Shown in pieces: positions 6,788 through 13,917 of a stretch of DNA of 13,917 nucleotides. This stretch comes from an uncultured Clostridia bacterium. Its GTDB lineage: Bacteria; Bacillota_A; Clostridia; Oscillospirales; Oscillospiraceae. The stretch spans positions 1 to 13,917 of the forward strand of contig CAMGMW010000010.1 in assembly GCA_946059285.1 (NCBI GenBank), given 5' to 3'. The notes below the pieces were generated by a model. The model ran no database searches and was not told the origin of the DNA. It worked only from the letters and a program-made list of their open reading frames with translations. Each line of letters starts with the position of its first letter. Position 1 is the stretch's first letter. The position numbers and the translations under genes are program-made.

Positions 6788-8089
6788 ATGAAAAATTACA
6801 GATTCTTGATTCCAATTATATTAGTGATACTGTTTGCAACCTCGATTTATGTGCTTTATGACGCCAATGCAACAGAAGAGCAAACCTATCAACAGTATCT
6901 TGCAGAAGCCAGGAAGTATAGAGCAATGGAGATCTATGTGGATGCTGAGGCATATTACGCGAAGGCTTTGGATATGCGTCCCTCTCTGGAGCTATATAAG
7001 GAAATAGGCGAGCTGTACGATTTAATGGGAAGCCAGCGAAAAATTCTGGACTGGGGCGAAGAAATTGTGGACGCGTATCCTGAAGCCGCAGAGGGATATG
7101 AGATTCTGATCCGCACGTCTTTGGCCAAAGAGGACTATGTGACCTGCTATGAGTGGTATGATGCAGCGCAAAAAAGAAATGTCACATCAAGCTATATTTC
7201 AAATGCAATGCAAAGCATTGAATGGACTTACTATTTGACAGATCGCTACGATGAAGCATTGATTTACAGCGAGGGGTTTTGCGGGGTTGGAGATGAAGGA
7301 CTGTGGGGATTTGCAAATGTCGACGGAGATAATCAAGTTTCCTGCAAGTACCAAAAAGTCGGTGTGTTTTCCGGAGGGGTGGCACCTGTGGTTGACGCAG
7401 ACGGCAACGCGTACTATATTGATTCCAAAGGAAATAAAAAATTTGTTATTCTGAACGTTGAGAATGTTACAGAGCTTGGCGTTATGATCAATGGGATCTA
7501 TGCGCTGTACAACGGGACGTCATGGGGCTTCTATAATAAGGATTACGAGTATCTTTTCGGCGGATATGATGAGACCTCAGCACTCGGTAATGGTTATGCC
7601 GCAGCTCGAATCGGCAACCAATGGCAGTTGATTGATGCGACGGGCACTGCAATCACGGATGATACATTCGATAGCGTCGTGCAGGATGAAAAGACGGTTG
7701 TGTATCGAAATGACCGCTTCTTTGTAGAAAAGAATGCGCAGTATTATATGATGGATACCTCAGGCAATTGCATCAATCAAACCGCATACCAAAATGCTGA
7801 CCTGTTTAACAACGCGACATATGCGGCAGTTATGATTAACGGACTTTGGGGATTTGTGGATAAGGACGGAAAAATCGTGATTGAACCGCAGTATCAGGAA
7901 GCAAAGAGTTTTTCCAATGGACTTGCCGCAGTAAAGATAAATGGGAAGTGGGGCTATATCGATGAAAGCGGCGAACTGGTAATTGAGGCATCTTTCGAGG
8001 ACGCAAATGATTTTAACGATCACGGCGGTGCATTTGTGTTTGACGGCAAGTACTGGAAACTGCTTTGCTTATACAAAATGAATCACTAA
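6788..8089 (+). CDS. Membrane-anchored TPR and WG-repeat protein
   Basis: This 433-residue protein starts with a hydrophobic helix (about 5-23) that is either a signal anchor or an uncleaved signal, so the rest is probably outside the membrane. Residues about 30-165 form alternating helices with a TPR look (YVDAEAYYAKALDMRPS, DRYDEALIYSEG). From about 171 to the end come WG-type beta repeats, with Trp at 173, 246, 279, 354 and 388. The two best units are GLWGFVDKDGKIVIEP and GKWGYIDESGELVIEA. The first units are degenerate, for example W279 is followed by Gln rather than Gly. WG repeats are thought to mediate binding; no enzyme function is known to me. A weak GAGG overlapping the upstream stop serves as ribosome site. 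It lies between the prepilin peptidase and the FHA gene, so a scaffold or envelope role in this system is inferred. Confidence 0.82.
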   Translation: MKNYRFLIPIILVILFATSIYVLYDANATEEQTYQQYLAEARKYRAMEIYVDAEAYYAKALDMRPSLELYKEIGELYDLMGSQRKILDWGEEIVDAYPEAAEGYEILIRTSLAKEDYVTCYEWYDAAQKRNVTSSYISNAMQSIEWTYYLTDRYDEALIYSEGFCGVGDEGLWGFANVDGDNQVSCKYQKVGVFSGGVAPVVDADGNAYYIDSKGNKKFVILNVENVTELGVMINGIYALYNGTSWGFYNKDYEYLFGGYDETSALGNGYAAARIGNQWQLIDATGTAITDDTFDSVVQDEKTVVYRNDRFFVEKNAQYYMMDTSGNCINQTAYQNADLFNNATYAAVMINGLWGFVDKDGKIVIEPQYQEAKSFSNGLAAVKINGKWGYIDESGELVIEASFEDANDFNDHGGAFVFDGKYWKLLCLYKMNH

Positions 8090-8104
8090 AGAGGAGATAC
8101 AGAT

Positions 8105-9685
8105 ATGACGTTTTCATTTGAAAATCAAGGCGTTAATACATATCTGGTGTGCGAGATTGCACCTGACGATGTCGTAGACACCATGAGCATGGGAATGATC
8201 ACGAATAACAAAATCCCAGGATTGGCACCATCCATCTTTTCACAGATGGACGATATCCGTTATATGAAGTACAACGTATCTGCCAAAACCTCTGTCAGTC
8301 AATTCTTCGCAGGAGAGGTCAACAAAAAACGGCTGATCAGCGTGCTGACTGGAATCATCAATACGGTGCTCGTATCCGAGGACTATATGATCGATGTAAA
8401 GACCCTGCTCATCGATTTGGATTATATTTTTGTAGACGTGTCGACCTGTGAAACGATGCTGGTCTGCCTCCCCATCATGAACCGTGAGAAAACCGCAACG
8501 GATTTTGGTGCGTTTTTCCGAAATCTGGTGTTCAGCGTTCGCTTTGATCAGCGGGAGAACTGCGACTATGTTGCAAGGCTGATCAACTATCTGAATCGAC
8601 CGACGGGTTTCTCCATGCTGGATTTCAAGGCTTTGCTGACGGAGCTTGGGGCAGAAGGGACGGCTCGCCCGGTGATGCAGCCGGTTCCGCAGCCGCCGGT
8701 ACAGCAGGCAGCGCCTGTTCAGCAACCAATGCCGCAGGTGCAGCCCGTGCCGGCAAAACAGGTGCAACAGCAGCCGGCACCGCAAGTCAAAAAACAGCCT
8801 GCGCCGCAAAAGCCCGTACCGCAACAGTCGGTAAAGTCGACTGCTCCGGTGCAGCCGCAGGCGCAGACAGAGGAAAAGAAAGTTTCCTTTATGACGCTGA
8901 TGATGCATTATAATAAGGAGAACAAAGAGCTTTACAAGGCGCAGAAGGAAGCCAAAAAACTGGCAAAAGAAAACGGTCAGCAAGCGCTCGTTCAGCCGCA
9001 GCCGGCTGCGGCCAAAGCACCGGCAAATGTTGGCTTTGCAATTCCGGGGCAGCCCGCGCAGTCAGTCTCGCAGACAGCAGCAAAGCCGCAGGCACCCATT
9101 CCGGCACGACCGGCGGCACCTGTGCAGCCGCAAATGCCGCAGCAACCGAAGACACCTGTACAGCAACCAATGCCGCAGCAGCCGAAGCCACCCGTACAGC
9201 AACCGATACCGCAGCAGCCGGTCTATCAGGCGCCTGTTCGCCAGCCGAATCCGCAGCAGGCTCCTGCGGCAGTGCAGCCGGTTGCTCCGCAGCCAATATC
9301 GCCTGCGAATTTCGGAGAAACGACAATCCTCGGCGGCGGTAGCGCGCTAAGCGGTGAAACAACTGTCTTAAATGCTGGCACTGTGGCACCAAAGCCCTAT
9401 CTGCTACGCATGAAGAACAATGAGCGGATCATGGTGGATAAGCCGGTCTTCCGCATCGGCAAGGAGCGCAGCTATGTGGACTATTTTATCGCTGACAACA
9501 CCGCCATCAGCCGAAGCCATGCCAACATTTTCTGCAGATACGGAGAATACTTTATTTTGGATACTAATTCCACGAATCATACCTATGTCAACGGAACCAT
9601 GATCCGCAGCAACACCGAGACCAAATTAGCGCATGGTACAAAAATCATGCTGGCAAACGAGAGCTTTGAGTTTATGCTGTATTGA
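8105..9685 (+). CDS. FHA-domain adaptor with DUF6382-type N-terminal domain
   Basis: The 526-residue cytoplasmic protein has three parts. Residues 1-185 form a globular domain resembling DUF6382, found with C-terminal FHA domains in Clostridia. Residues about 190-400 are a Pro/Gln/Ala-rich linker, interrupted at about 255-298 by a charged helix (SFMTLMMHYNKENKELYK). Residues about 430-526 are an FHA domain with the phosphothreonine-binding residues R450-I-G, S469-R-S-H472 and the N488..N491/N496-G loop. Two ETT motifs, E405-T-T-I-L and E418-T-T-V-L, sit just before it. FHA domains bind phosphothreonine, and the next two genes encode a PP2C phosphatase and a Ser/Thr kinase, so this is the likely reader of that system. 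GAGGAG at 8091-8096 supports the start. The N-terminal domain's function is unknown; the FHA call is secure. Confidence 0.9.
   Translation: MTFSFENQGVNTYLVCEIAPDDVVDTMSMGMITNNKIPGLAPSIFSQMDDIRYMKYNVSAKTSVSQFFAGEVNKKRLISVLTGIINTVLVSEDYMIDVKTLLIDLDYIFVDVSTCETMLVCLPIMNREKTATDFGAFFRNLVFSVRFDQRENCDYVARLINYLNRPTGFSMLDFKALLTELGAEGTARPVMQPVPQPPVQQAAPVQQPMPQVQPVPAKQVQQQPAPQVKKQPAPQKPVPQQSVKSTAPVQPQAQTEEKKVSFMTLMMHYNKENKELYKAQKEAKKLAKENGQQALVQPQPAAAKAPANVGFAIPGQPAQSVSQTAAKPQAPIPARPAAPVQPQMPQQPKTPVQQPMPQQPKPPVQQPIPQQPVYQAPVRQPNPQQAPAAVQPVAPQPISPANFGETTILGGGSALSGETTVLNAGTVAPKPYLLRMKNNERIMVDKPVFRIGKERSYVDYFIADNTAISRSHANIFCRYGEYFILDTNSTNHTYVNGTMIRSNTETKLAHGTKIMLANESFEFMLY
9119..9265 (+). repeat. 36-bp tandem repeat coding a Pro/Gln linker
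   Basis: Within the FHA gene, units of 36 bases start at 9119, 9155 and 9191, each encoding a variant of PVQQPMPQQPKx. A fourth, shorter and more divergent unit starts at 9233 after a 6-base insert. The second and third units are nearly identical in DNA. Such in-frame minisatellites can change copy number by slippage and alter linker length without breaking the protein. Confidence 0.85.
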
Positions 9686-9694
9686 TCAAGCACG

Positions 9695-9700
9695 AAGGAG
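9695..9700 (+). promoter_or_regulatory. Ribosome binding site supporting a TTG start
   Basis: AAGGAG lies 9 bases before TTG 9710. No ATG or GTG in this frame lies before the conserved phosphatase N-terminus, so TTG is taken as the start of the PP2C gene. Confidence 0.75.
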
Positions 9701-9709
9701 TGAGCAGCG

Positions 9710-10477
9710 TTGAATTATATCGTTTCTGCCGCTACGGACATCGGTACGACCAAAGCTACCAATCAGGACAGCCTTTCGGTCAGAGTATTGCAAACGCCGC
9801 AGGGGAAAATGGCGTTCGCGGTCCTGTGTGACGGTATGGGCGGTCTGCAGAAGGGTGAGGTTGCCAGCGCTTCCGTCATTCATGCCTTTGATCAGTGGAT
9901 GCGGCAGGAGCTCCCGTCGCTGAGCGAGAGACCGATCGAGGATTCGGTGATCCGTATGCAGTGGGAGAAAATCGTCTCCGATCAGAACAGGGTTATTAAG
10001 GCATACGGGGCAAGACAGGGGATTCGCCTGGGGACAACGGTCGTTGCATTGCTTTTGACGCAAAACAGGTATTACATCCTGAACGTGGGCGATTCACGCG
10101 TATATGAGTTGTCTGATGCAATGCGCCAACTGACCAATGACCAGACGGTGGTAGCGCGGGAGGTTTCGCTTGGGAATTTGACAGCGGAACAGGCAGAATG
10201 TGATCCGCGCAGAAATGTGTTGTTGCAATGCGTGGGAGCATCGGATGAAGTTTATCCCGAAATGCTCTTTGGGACGCCCAAATGCAATGCGACCTATCTG
10301 CTTTGCTCAGACGGTTTCCGGCATGAAATCACTCCTGCGGAAATTTTTGAATTGCTGCAGCCGGCGATGCTGCCGGATAGCGGGACAATGCAGATGCATT
10401 CCGAGACACTAATTGAGCGCAATAAGCAGCGAAGAGAGAAAGATAACATTTCTCTGGCGTTGGTGCGTACGTTTTAG
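9710..10477 (+). CDS. PP2C-family serine/threonine phosphatase
   Basis: The 255-residue soluble protein is a complete bacterial PP2C of normal length. The metal-binding and core motifs appear in order: TNQD20S, C40-D41-G-M-G-G45, LGTT, NVGDSRVY, CSD201-G and D245-N-I-S. The usual Arg before NQD is replaced by Lys-Ala-Thr. Enzymes of this family remove phosphate from Ser/Thr using two Mn or Mg ions. With the kinase gene only 11 bases downstream, it is the natural antagonist of that kinase, and the FHA protein just upstream is a likely shared target or reader. There is no membrane segment, so it acts in the cytoplasm. Translation starts at TTG, which may lower its dose relative to the kinase. 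Confidence 0.93.
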   Translation: MNYIVSAATDIGTTKATNQDSLSVRVLQTPQGKMAFAVLCDGMGGLQKGEVASASVIHAFDQWMRQELPSLSERPIEDSVIRMQWEKIVSDQNRVIKAYGARQGIRLGTTVVALLLTQNRYYILNVGDSRVYELSDAMRQLTNDQTVVAREVSLGNLTAEQAECDPRRNVLLQCVGASDEVYPEMLFGTPKCNATYLLCSDGFRHEITPAEIFELLQPAMLPDSGTMQMHSETLIERNKQRREKDNISLALVRTF

Positions 10478-10488
10478 GGGGAAAATGA

Positions 10489-12156
10489 ATGCTGGAGATT
10501 GGCTCTCTTGTTGACGGAAAATATAAAATTTTAAATAAAGTCGGACAGGGCGGCATGAGCGTCGTCTATCTTGCGATGAACGAGAAGGCGAATAAGCAAT
10601 GGGCCATCAAAGAAGTCCGGAAGGATGGCGTCAAGGACTTTGAGATCATCAAGCAGGGCTTGGTGGTGGAGACGGATATGCTCAAGCGACTGAGTCACCC
10701 CAGCCTGCCGAGCATCATTGACGTGATTGACAATGAGGATACTTTCCTCATTGTTATGGATTATATTCAGGGCAACCCGCTGAGCAAGGCGCTGGAGGAA
10801 TACGGCGCACAGCCGCAGGAATATGTCATCGAATGGGCAAAACAGCTCTGTGACGTATTGGGTTACCTGCATACCCGTACACCCGCGATTATTTATCGCG
10901 ACATGAAGCCCTCCAATATTATGCTGAAGCCGGACGGCAATGTGACGCTGATTGACTTTGGCACGGCGCGGGAGTACAAGGAGAAGAATTTGGCGGACAC
11001 CACTTGTCTTGGTACGGTGGGCTATGCTGCGCCGGAGCAATTCGGCGGTATGGGGCAGACGGACGCCAGAACAGACATCTACTGCCTGGGGGCGACGCTA
11101 TACCATCTGGTCACGGGCAGGAATCCGACTGAACCGCCTTATGAGATTCTGCCGATCCGGCAGGTGAACCCTTCTCTTTCCAGCGGTCTGGAGCGCATCA
11201 TCATGAAATGTACCCAGCGCAACCCGGAGGATCGGTATCAGTCCTGTGCCGAACTGATGTATGCACTGGAAAACTATGAACAGATCGACGATCTTCACCG
11301 CAAAAAGCAGAAACGAAAGTTAGGACTGTTTATCGCCAGCGCAGTGCTGACTGTGGCACTGGCGGGCACCTCCGTGTGGGGTTATTTCTCCGCGGAGAAA
11401 AAGAAAAGCGAAAATTATGACGTGATATTAAAGAGCGCGTCGAGTGCAGAGGACTACTATGAGGCGATCCTGACCGATCCGACGAGGACGGACGCTTACG
11501 AACAGCTCAATGATTTCCTGATCGATGACTTTTCTCTTACCAAAGCAGAGGGACAGCAGCTTTTGCAGCTGGTTGCCGGTCTGGATCAAAAGAATGCCCG
11601 GGGCTTTTCCGAGCATGTCGATGTGCTGGGAGAACTGAAAGCTGTCGATCCGCAGGGCTATCAGGATGTTTGCTATCGCATCGGAGAATCCTTCCTGTTC
11701 CATTATGAGGCGGCGGTAGACCGAGACAGATACATGAACGCAGCCAAATGGTTCAAAGAGGCGCGAGAGCAGTATGCTATTGCCGGAATTTACTGCGACA
11801 TTGCCGAATGCCTGGAGCTGATCAACCAGTATAACGGGGCAAAGATCAAGCAGACAGAGAAAATGTATGAGGAGTACGGACATCTCTGGCAAATGATCAT
11901 GGCGTTAAAGGAAAGAGCAGACACCTTTGACAGCATCGACTCCAAAATGCAGGTTTGGAATGAGATTAATCACATGGCAGACCAAAAGACGGCGCAGTTC
12001 CTGGAAGTGACCTCGGCGGAGGAGATGATCTCCCTGCTACAAGGGGTATCCGAGGACGCGGGTCAGGTTACGGTTTCCGTTTTGCAGGAGGATATCCGCT
12101 CGCTGCGCGAATCCATTGACGGTACGATCCGAAAGATCGAAACGGCGAAGGAATAG
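10489..12156 (+). CDS. Transmembrane Ser/Thr kinase without PASTA domains
   Basis: Residues about 12-265 are a Hanks-type kinase. The glycine loop is G19-Q-G-G-M-S, the ATP lysine is K41 in AIKEV, the catalytic loop is Y136-R-D138-M-K-P-S-N (YRD in place of HRD), D156-F-G158 binds metal, and A181-P-E183 closes the activation segment, which contains TTCLGT. A membrane helix lies at about 278-300 after a basic stretch (KKQKRK). The remaining 255 residues would be outside the cell. They look TPR-like and helical (for example YEAILTDPTRTDAYEQLNDF and AAKWFKEAREQYAIAGIY) rather than PASTA-like. This domain could sense envelope or pilus assembly state. AGGGGG at 10476-10481 overlaps the phosphatase stop, which points to coupled translation. 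The likely targets are the FHA protein and the small protein downstream. Confidence 0.93.
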   Translation: MLEIGSLVDGKYKILNKVGQGGMSVVYLAMNEKANKQWAIKEVRKDGVKDFEIIKQGLVVETDMLKRLSHPSLPSIIDVIDNEDTFLIVMDYIQGNPLSKALEEYGAQPQEYVIEWAKQLCDVLGYLHTRTPAIIYRDMKPSNIMLKPDGNVTLIDFGTAREYKEKNLADTTCLGTVGYAAPEQFGGMGQTDARTDIYCLGATLYHLVTGRNPTEPPYEILPIRQVNPSLSSGLERIIMKCTQRNPEDRYQSCAELMYALENYEQIDDLHRKKQKRKLGLFIASAVLTVALAGTSVWGYFSAEKKKSENYDVILKSASSAEDYYEAILTDPTRTDAYEQLNDFLIDDFSLTKAEGQQLLQLVAGLDQKNARGFSEHVDVLGELKAVDPQGYQDVCYRIGESFLFHYEAAVDRDRYMNAAKWFKEAREQYAIAGIYCDIAECLELINQYNGAKIKQTEKMYEEYGHLWQMIMALKERADTFDSIDSKMQVWNEINHMADQKTAQFLEVTSAEEMISLLQGVSEDAGQVTVSVLQEDIRSLRESIDGTIRKIETAKE

Positions 12157-12167
12157 GAGAGCCCGGT

Positions 12168-12689
12168 ATGACATATGAGATTTATCGATATATATTTATC
12201 GGCACTGCAATAGCCGGAGGGATTATGCTGGCTGTCACGGTGTTGCTGTTCTTTACACTCAAGGTTCCGCGGCTGGTGAGCGACCTCAGCGGCGCTACGG
12301 CGCGGAAAGCAATTCGAGACATTCGGGCAAAAAATGAACGCAGCGGAGACAAAACCTATATGGCAAGCGCCGTCAACCTGCAAAGGGGAAAACTAACGGA
12401 TCGCATCACACCCTCCGGGCGAATCATACCGGCCACACCGGATGCGTTCGGTACCGGTATCATCACCACGAAAATCAGTACGCAGGAGTTGGCGCAGCAG
12501 GAGCTGCCGCTGACGGAGGAAACGGCGGTGCTCTTCGAACAGGGAACTGCGTCGCCTGTTTCTCCGGAGCCCGCCGGAGAAACAGAGGTGCTGTCTTACG
12601 AGGCAGAGACAACACTCTTGGCGCCTGCGTTTGCCATAGAGTACGAAATCACTTATATTCACACGGATGAACGGATCGCAATGGAGTAA
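12168..12689 (+). CDS. Single-pass membrane protein with three ET-x-[VIL]-L motifs
   Basis: The 173-residue protein has one N-terminal membrane helix (about 9-31), then a basic segment and a mostly disordered tail. The basic region KAIRDIRAKNERSGDKTYMAS (in parts, 47-67), the ITPSGRIIP stretch (80-88) and the C-terminus FAIEYEITYIHTDERI (155-170) look like conserved motifs, but I do not recognise a named domain. The tail has three similar motifs: E118-T-A-V-L, E138-T-E-V-L and E147-T-T-L-L. They match the ETTIL and ETTVL motifs of the FHA protein. The positive-inside rule puts the tail in the cytoplasm, the same side as the kinase domain and the FHA reader. It starts 11 bases after the kinase stop, with AGGAGA at 12155-12160. 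A role as kinase substrate and FHA docking site is inferred, not shown. Confidence 0.75.
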   Translation: MTYEIYRYIFIGTAIAGGIMLAVTVLLFFTLKVPRLVSDLSGATARKAIRDIRAKNERSGDKTYMASAVNLQRGKLTDRITPSGRIIPATPDAFGTGIITTKISTQELAQQELPLTEETAVLFEQGTASPVSPEPAGETEVLSYEAETTLLAPAFAIEYEITYIHTDERIAME

Positions 12690-12692
12690 CCA

Positions 12693-13187
12693 ATGAAAAA
12701 AACAGATGTAATTTTGTTCCGCCTTTCGGCAGTGAGTTTCCTTTTGATGTCGGCCAGCATGCTGCTGATGCCGGTTGACGCGTCTGGCAGTGACGGTTTT
12801 GCATGGAATATTTTTGCGGGAGTTGTATTTTGGCTGTTTTTAGTACTCGGGCTGATCCTGCAGGGAATACTGGAGCTGCACCGAAGAAAATGGTTCTCCC
12901 TGCATCCCAATAAACGGGAACGCCACAGAAAAATCGGACTGATCGTTTTTTTCCAGAACCGTCTGGCGCAGGTCGCGGATATTGCATTTGCCCTGAGCCT
13001 TGCGGCGCTTATGATCACGGTGGTTTTCTTTACGACCACGGGCTATATTTGTTACATATTCGCAGCATTGATGGTCTTTTCGTTCTGTATGCACTGCATG
13101 CTGAATGGAAGAATCTGCGCCTACGTGTTTTCCGCCAGAAAGCGGCGAAATGCGATCAACAGTGATACAACGACTGAAGCAGAATAA
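12693..13187 (+). CDS. Small four-helix membrane protein of unknown function
   Basis: This 164-residue protein has about four hydrophobic helices at roughly 8-26, 38-60, 95-116 and 118-138. Between the second and third lies a basic cytoplasmic loop (HRRKW, NKRERHRK), and the C-terminus is basic then polar (ARKRRN). I recognise no family or catalytic residue. It follows the previous gene by 3 bases, and its ribosome site GGAG at 12683-12686 lies inside that gene's end, so the two are very likely translated together. By context it may be a membrane partner of the kinase or of the secreted product encoded next. The open frame, spacing and membrane pattern support a real gene; the function is open. 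Confidence 0.75.
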   Translation: MKKTDVILFRLSAVSFLLMSASMLLMPVDASGSDGFAWNIFAGVVFWLFLVLGLILQGILELHRRKWFSLHPNKRERHRKIGLIVFFQNRLAQVADIAFALSLAALMITVVFFTTTGYICYIFAALMVFSFCMHCMLNGRICAYVFSARKRRNAINSDTTTEAE

Positions 13188-13207
13188 GGAATTGGGGGTT
13201 CGAATTA

Positions 13208-13917
13208 ATGAAGGAGTTTTGGAAATCCCGGCTGGGGAGCCGGCTACTCTCACTGACGCTGGCAGCAGTGATGCTGTTTGCCATGCTGCCTTTCGGCAGC
13301 CTCCAGGCATCGGCGCTGGAGAGCCTCAGCGGCACGGCGCAGCCGTTGACTACCGGTGGTACGGTGGAGAACAACGGGACTGCAGATGTTACAGTGAAAT
13401 ATGTCGACGCGATTACTCTGGACTGGGTCGCGGCGGACACGTCCTCCGAAAAAAATCAGGACGGATGGTGGATTGGCATCAAAGTCGATGCACCGGAAGG
13501 CCTGACGGAAGAGGACGGCGCGACCTTCAGAAGCAAACTGCCCGGAAAGGACTGGACGGACAGCGTTGTGTTCTGGGAGAACAAGGATGAGAACGGCAAC
13601 GCGATTTCCCTGTGGACGCTTCTGAATCAGAGCATACTCAACGATGCTGTGCAGGCAGACGACCTGGTACAGGCGCAGTGGCAGTTCGACTGGGACGGCG
13701 ATGCTGTAATGGACCAGACCTTTACCCTGCAGATTACCGCCTCGGTAGTAACTCTGCAGAAGAATGAGCAGACGGTCTATCCGCCAAGCGGCTTTGGCAC
13801 AATTTGTGTGCTAGAGAATCCCGGATGCTACTTTCAGTGGGGTATTGCGTCAAGGTTCAGCATTATTGGCAATCAGACAAACCTTGTAACGTTGACACAG
13901 ACCGCATGGATCGACGT
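13208..13917 (+). CDS. Secreted surface protein, N-terminal part (cut by right edge)
   Basis: An uninterrupted frame of 236 codons runs from ATG 13208 off the right edge, with GGGGG at 13194-13198 as ribosome site. The first 36 residues form a long Sec signal peptide: a basic start (MKEFWKSRLGSR), a hydrophobic core (LLSLTLAAVMLFAML) and a likely cut after A34-S-A36. The mature part seen so far is Trp- and Asp-rich and beta-like (for example LDWVAADTSS, WWIGIKV, AQWQFDWDGDAVMDQ). There is no transmembrane segment in this part. I do not recognise the domain. It begins 20 bases after the upstream stop and follows the small membrane proteins, so it may be the surface product or adhesin that this locus displays. 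Features past the edge, such as a sorting signal or repeat domains, cannot be judged. Confidence 0.82.
   Translation, partial: MKEFWKSRLGSRLLSLTLAAVMLFAMLPFGSLQASALESLSGTAQPLTTGGTVENNGTADVTVKYVDAITLDWVAADTSSEKNQDGWWIGIKVDAPEGLTEEDGATFRSKLPGKDWTDSVVFWENKDENGNAISLWTLLNQSILNDAVQADDLVQAQWQFDWDGDAVMDQTFTLQITASVVTLQKNEQTVYPPSGFGTICVLENPGCYFQWGIASRFSIIGNQTNLVTLTQTAWID

Noticed and set aside
8240..8983. Open frame of 247 codons on the - strand, Arg/Leu-rich
   Set aside because: It mirrors the FHA gene and its Pro/Gln-rich codons; the Arg/Leu-rich composition is what antisense of CAG and CCG codons gives.
8889..9392. Open frame of 167 codons on the - strand, Ala/Val-rich
   Set aside because: Antisense of the tandem Pro/Gln repeat; low complexity only.
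13105..13590. Open frame of 161 codons on the + strand
   Set aside because: It starts inside the four-helix membrane protein gene and runs through the secreted protein gene in the wrong frame; the frame from 13208 has a signal peptide and ribosome site and stays open to the edge.

Overview
The window looks like a chromosomal stretch from a low-to-mid GC Gram-positive bacterium of the class Clostridia, probably a gut-type Oscillospirales or Lachnospirales relative. That placement is inferred from strong AGGAGG-type ribosome binding sites, TTG start use, an LAGC-type lipoprotein, BspA-type leucine-rich repeats, WG repeats, a DUF5702-type protein and a DUF6382-FHA-type protein. All supported genes are on the + strand and packed tightly. 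No RNA gene, CRISPR array, insertion sequence or attachment site was seen.

Layout: (1) Positions 1-4270 hold the end of a Tad (tight adherence) type IV pilus locus: the last 35 codons of an Flp-like pilin, a strong hairpin, a TadE-type minor pseudopilin, and a 1132-residue DUF5702-type protein with a pilin-like N-terminus. (2) Positions 4271-4449 are the only sizeable gap. It carries a good extended -10 promoter (TATAAT with TG, 17-bp spacer) driving a leucine-rich-repeat lipoprotein. (3) Positions 5199-8089 hold a second TadE-type protein, a short A24 (TadV/CpaA-like) prepilin peptidase and a membrane-anchored TPR/WG-repeat protein. (4) Positions 8105-12156 hold a phospho-signalling set: an FHA-domain adaptor, a PP2C-type phosphatase and a transmembrane Ser/Thr kinase. 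(5) Positions 12168-13187 hold two small membrane proteins of unknown function. (6) From 13208 to the window end is the start of a secreted protein, cut by the window edge.

How the parts may work together (inference): the pilins and pseudopilins would be processed by the encoded prepilin peptidase and assembled by ATPase and platform genes expected upstream. The kinase, phosphatase and FHA protein would make a reversible threonine-phosphorylation switch for pilus assembly or for export of the secreted product, comparable in logic to the PpkA/PppA/Fha pathway of type VI secretion. The most interesting signal is a short E-T-x-[VIL]-L motif. It occurs twice just before the FHA domain and three times in the cytoplasmic tail of the small membrane protein directly after the kinase. 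This resembles the ETT phosphoswitch of mycobacterial GarA and suggests that the small protein is a kinase substrate and FHA docking partner.
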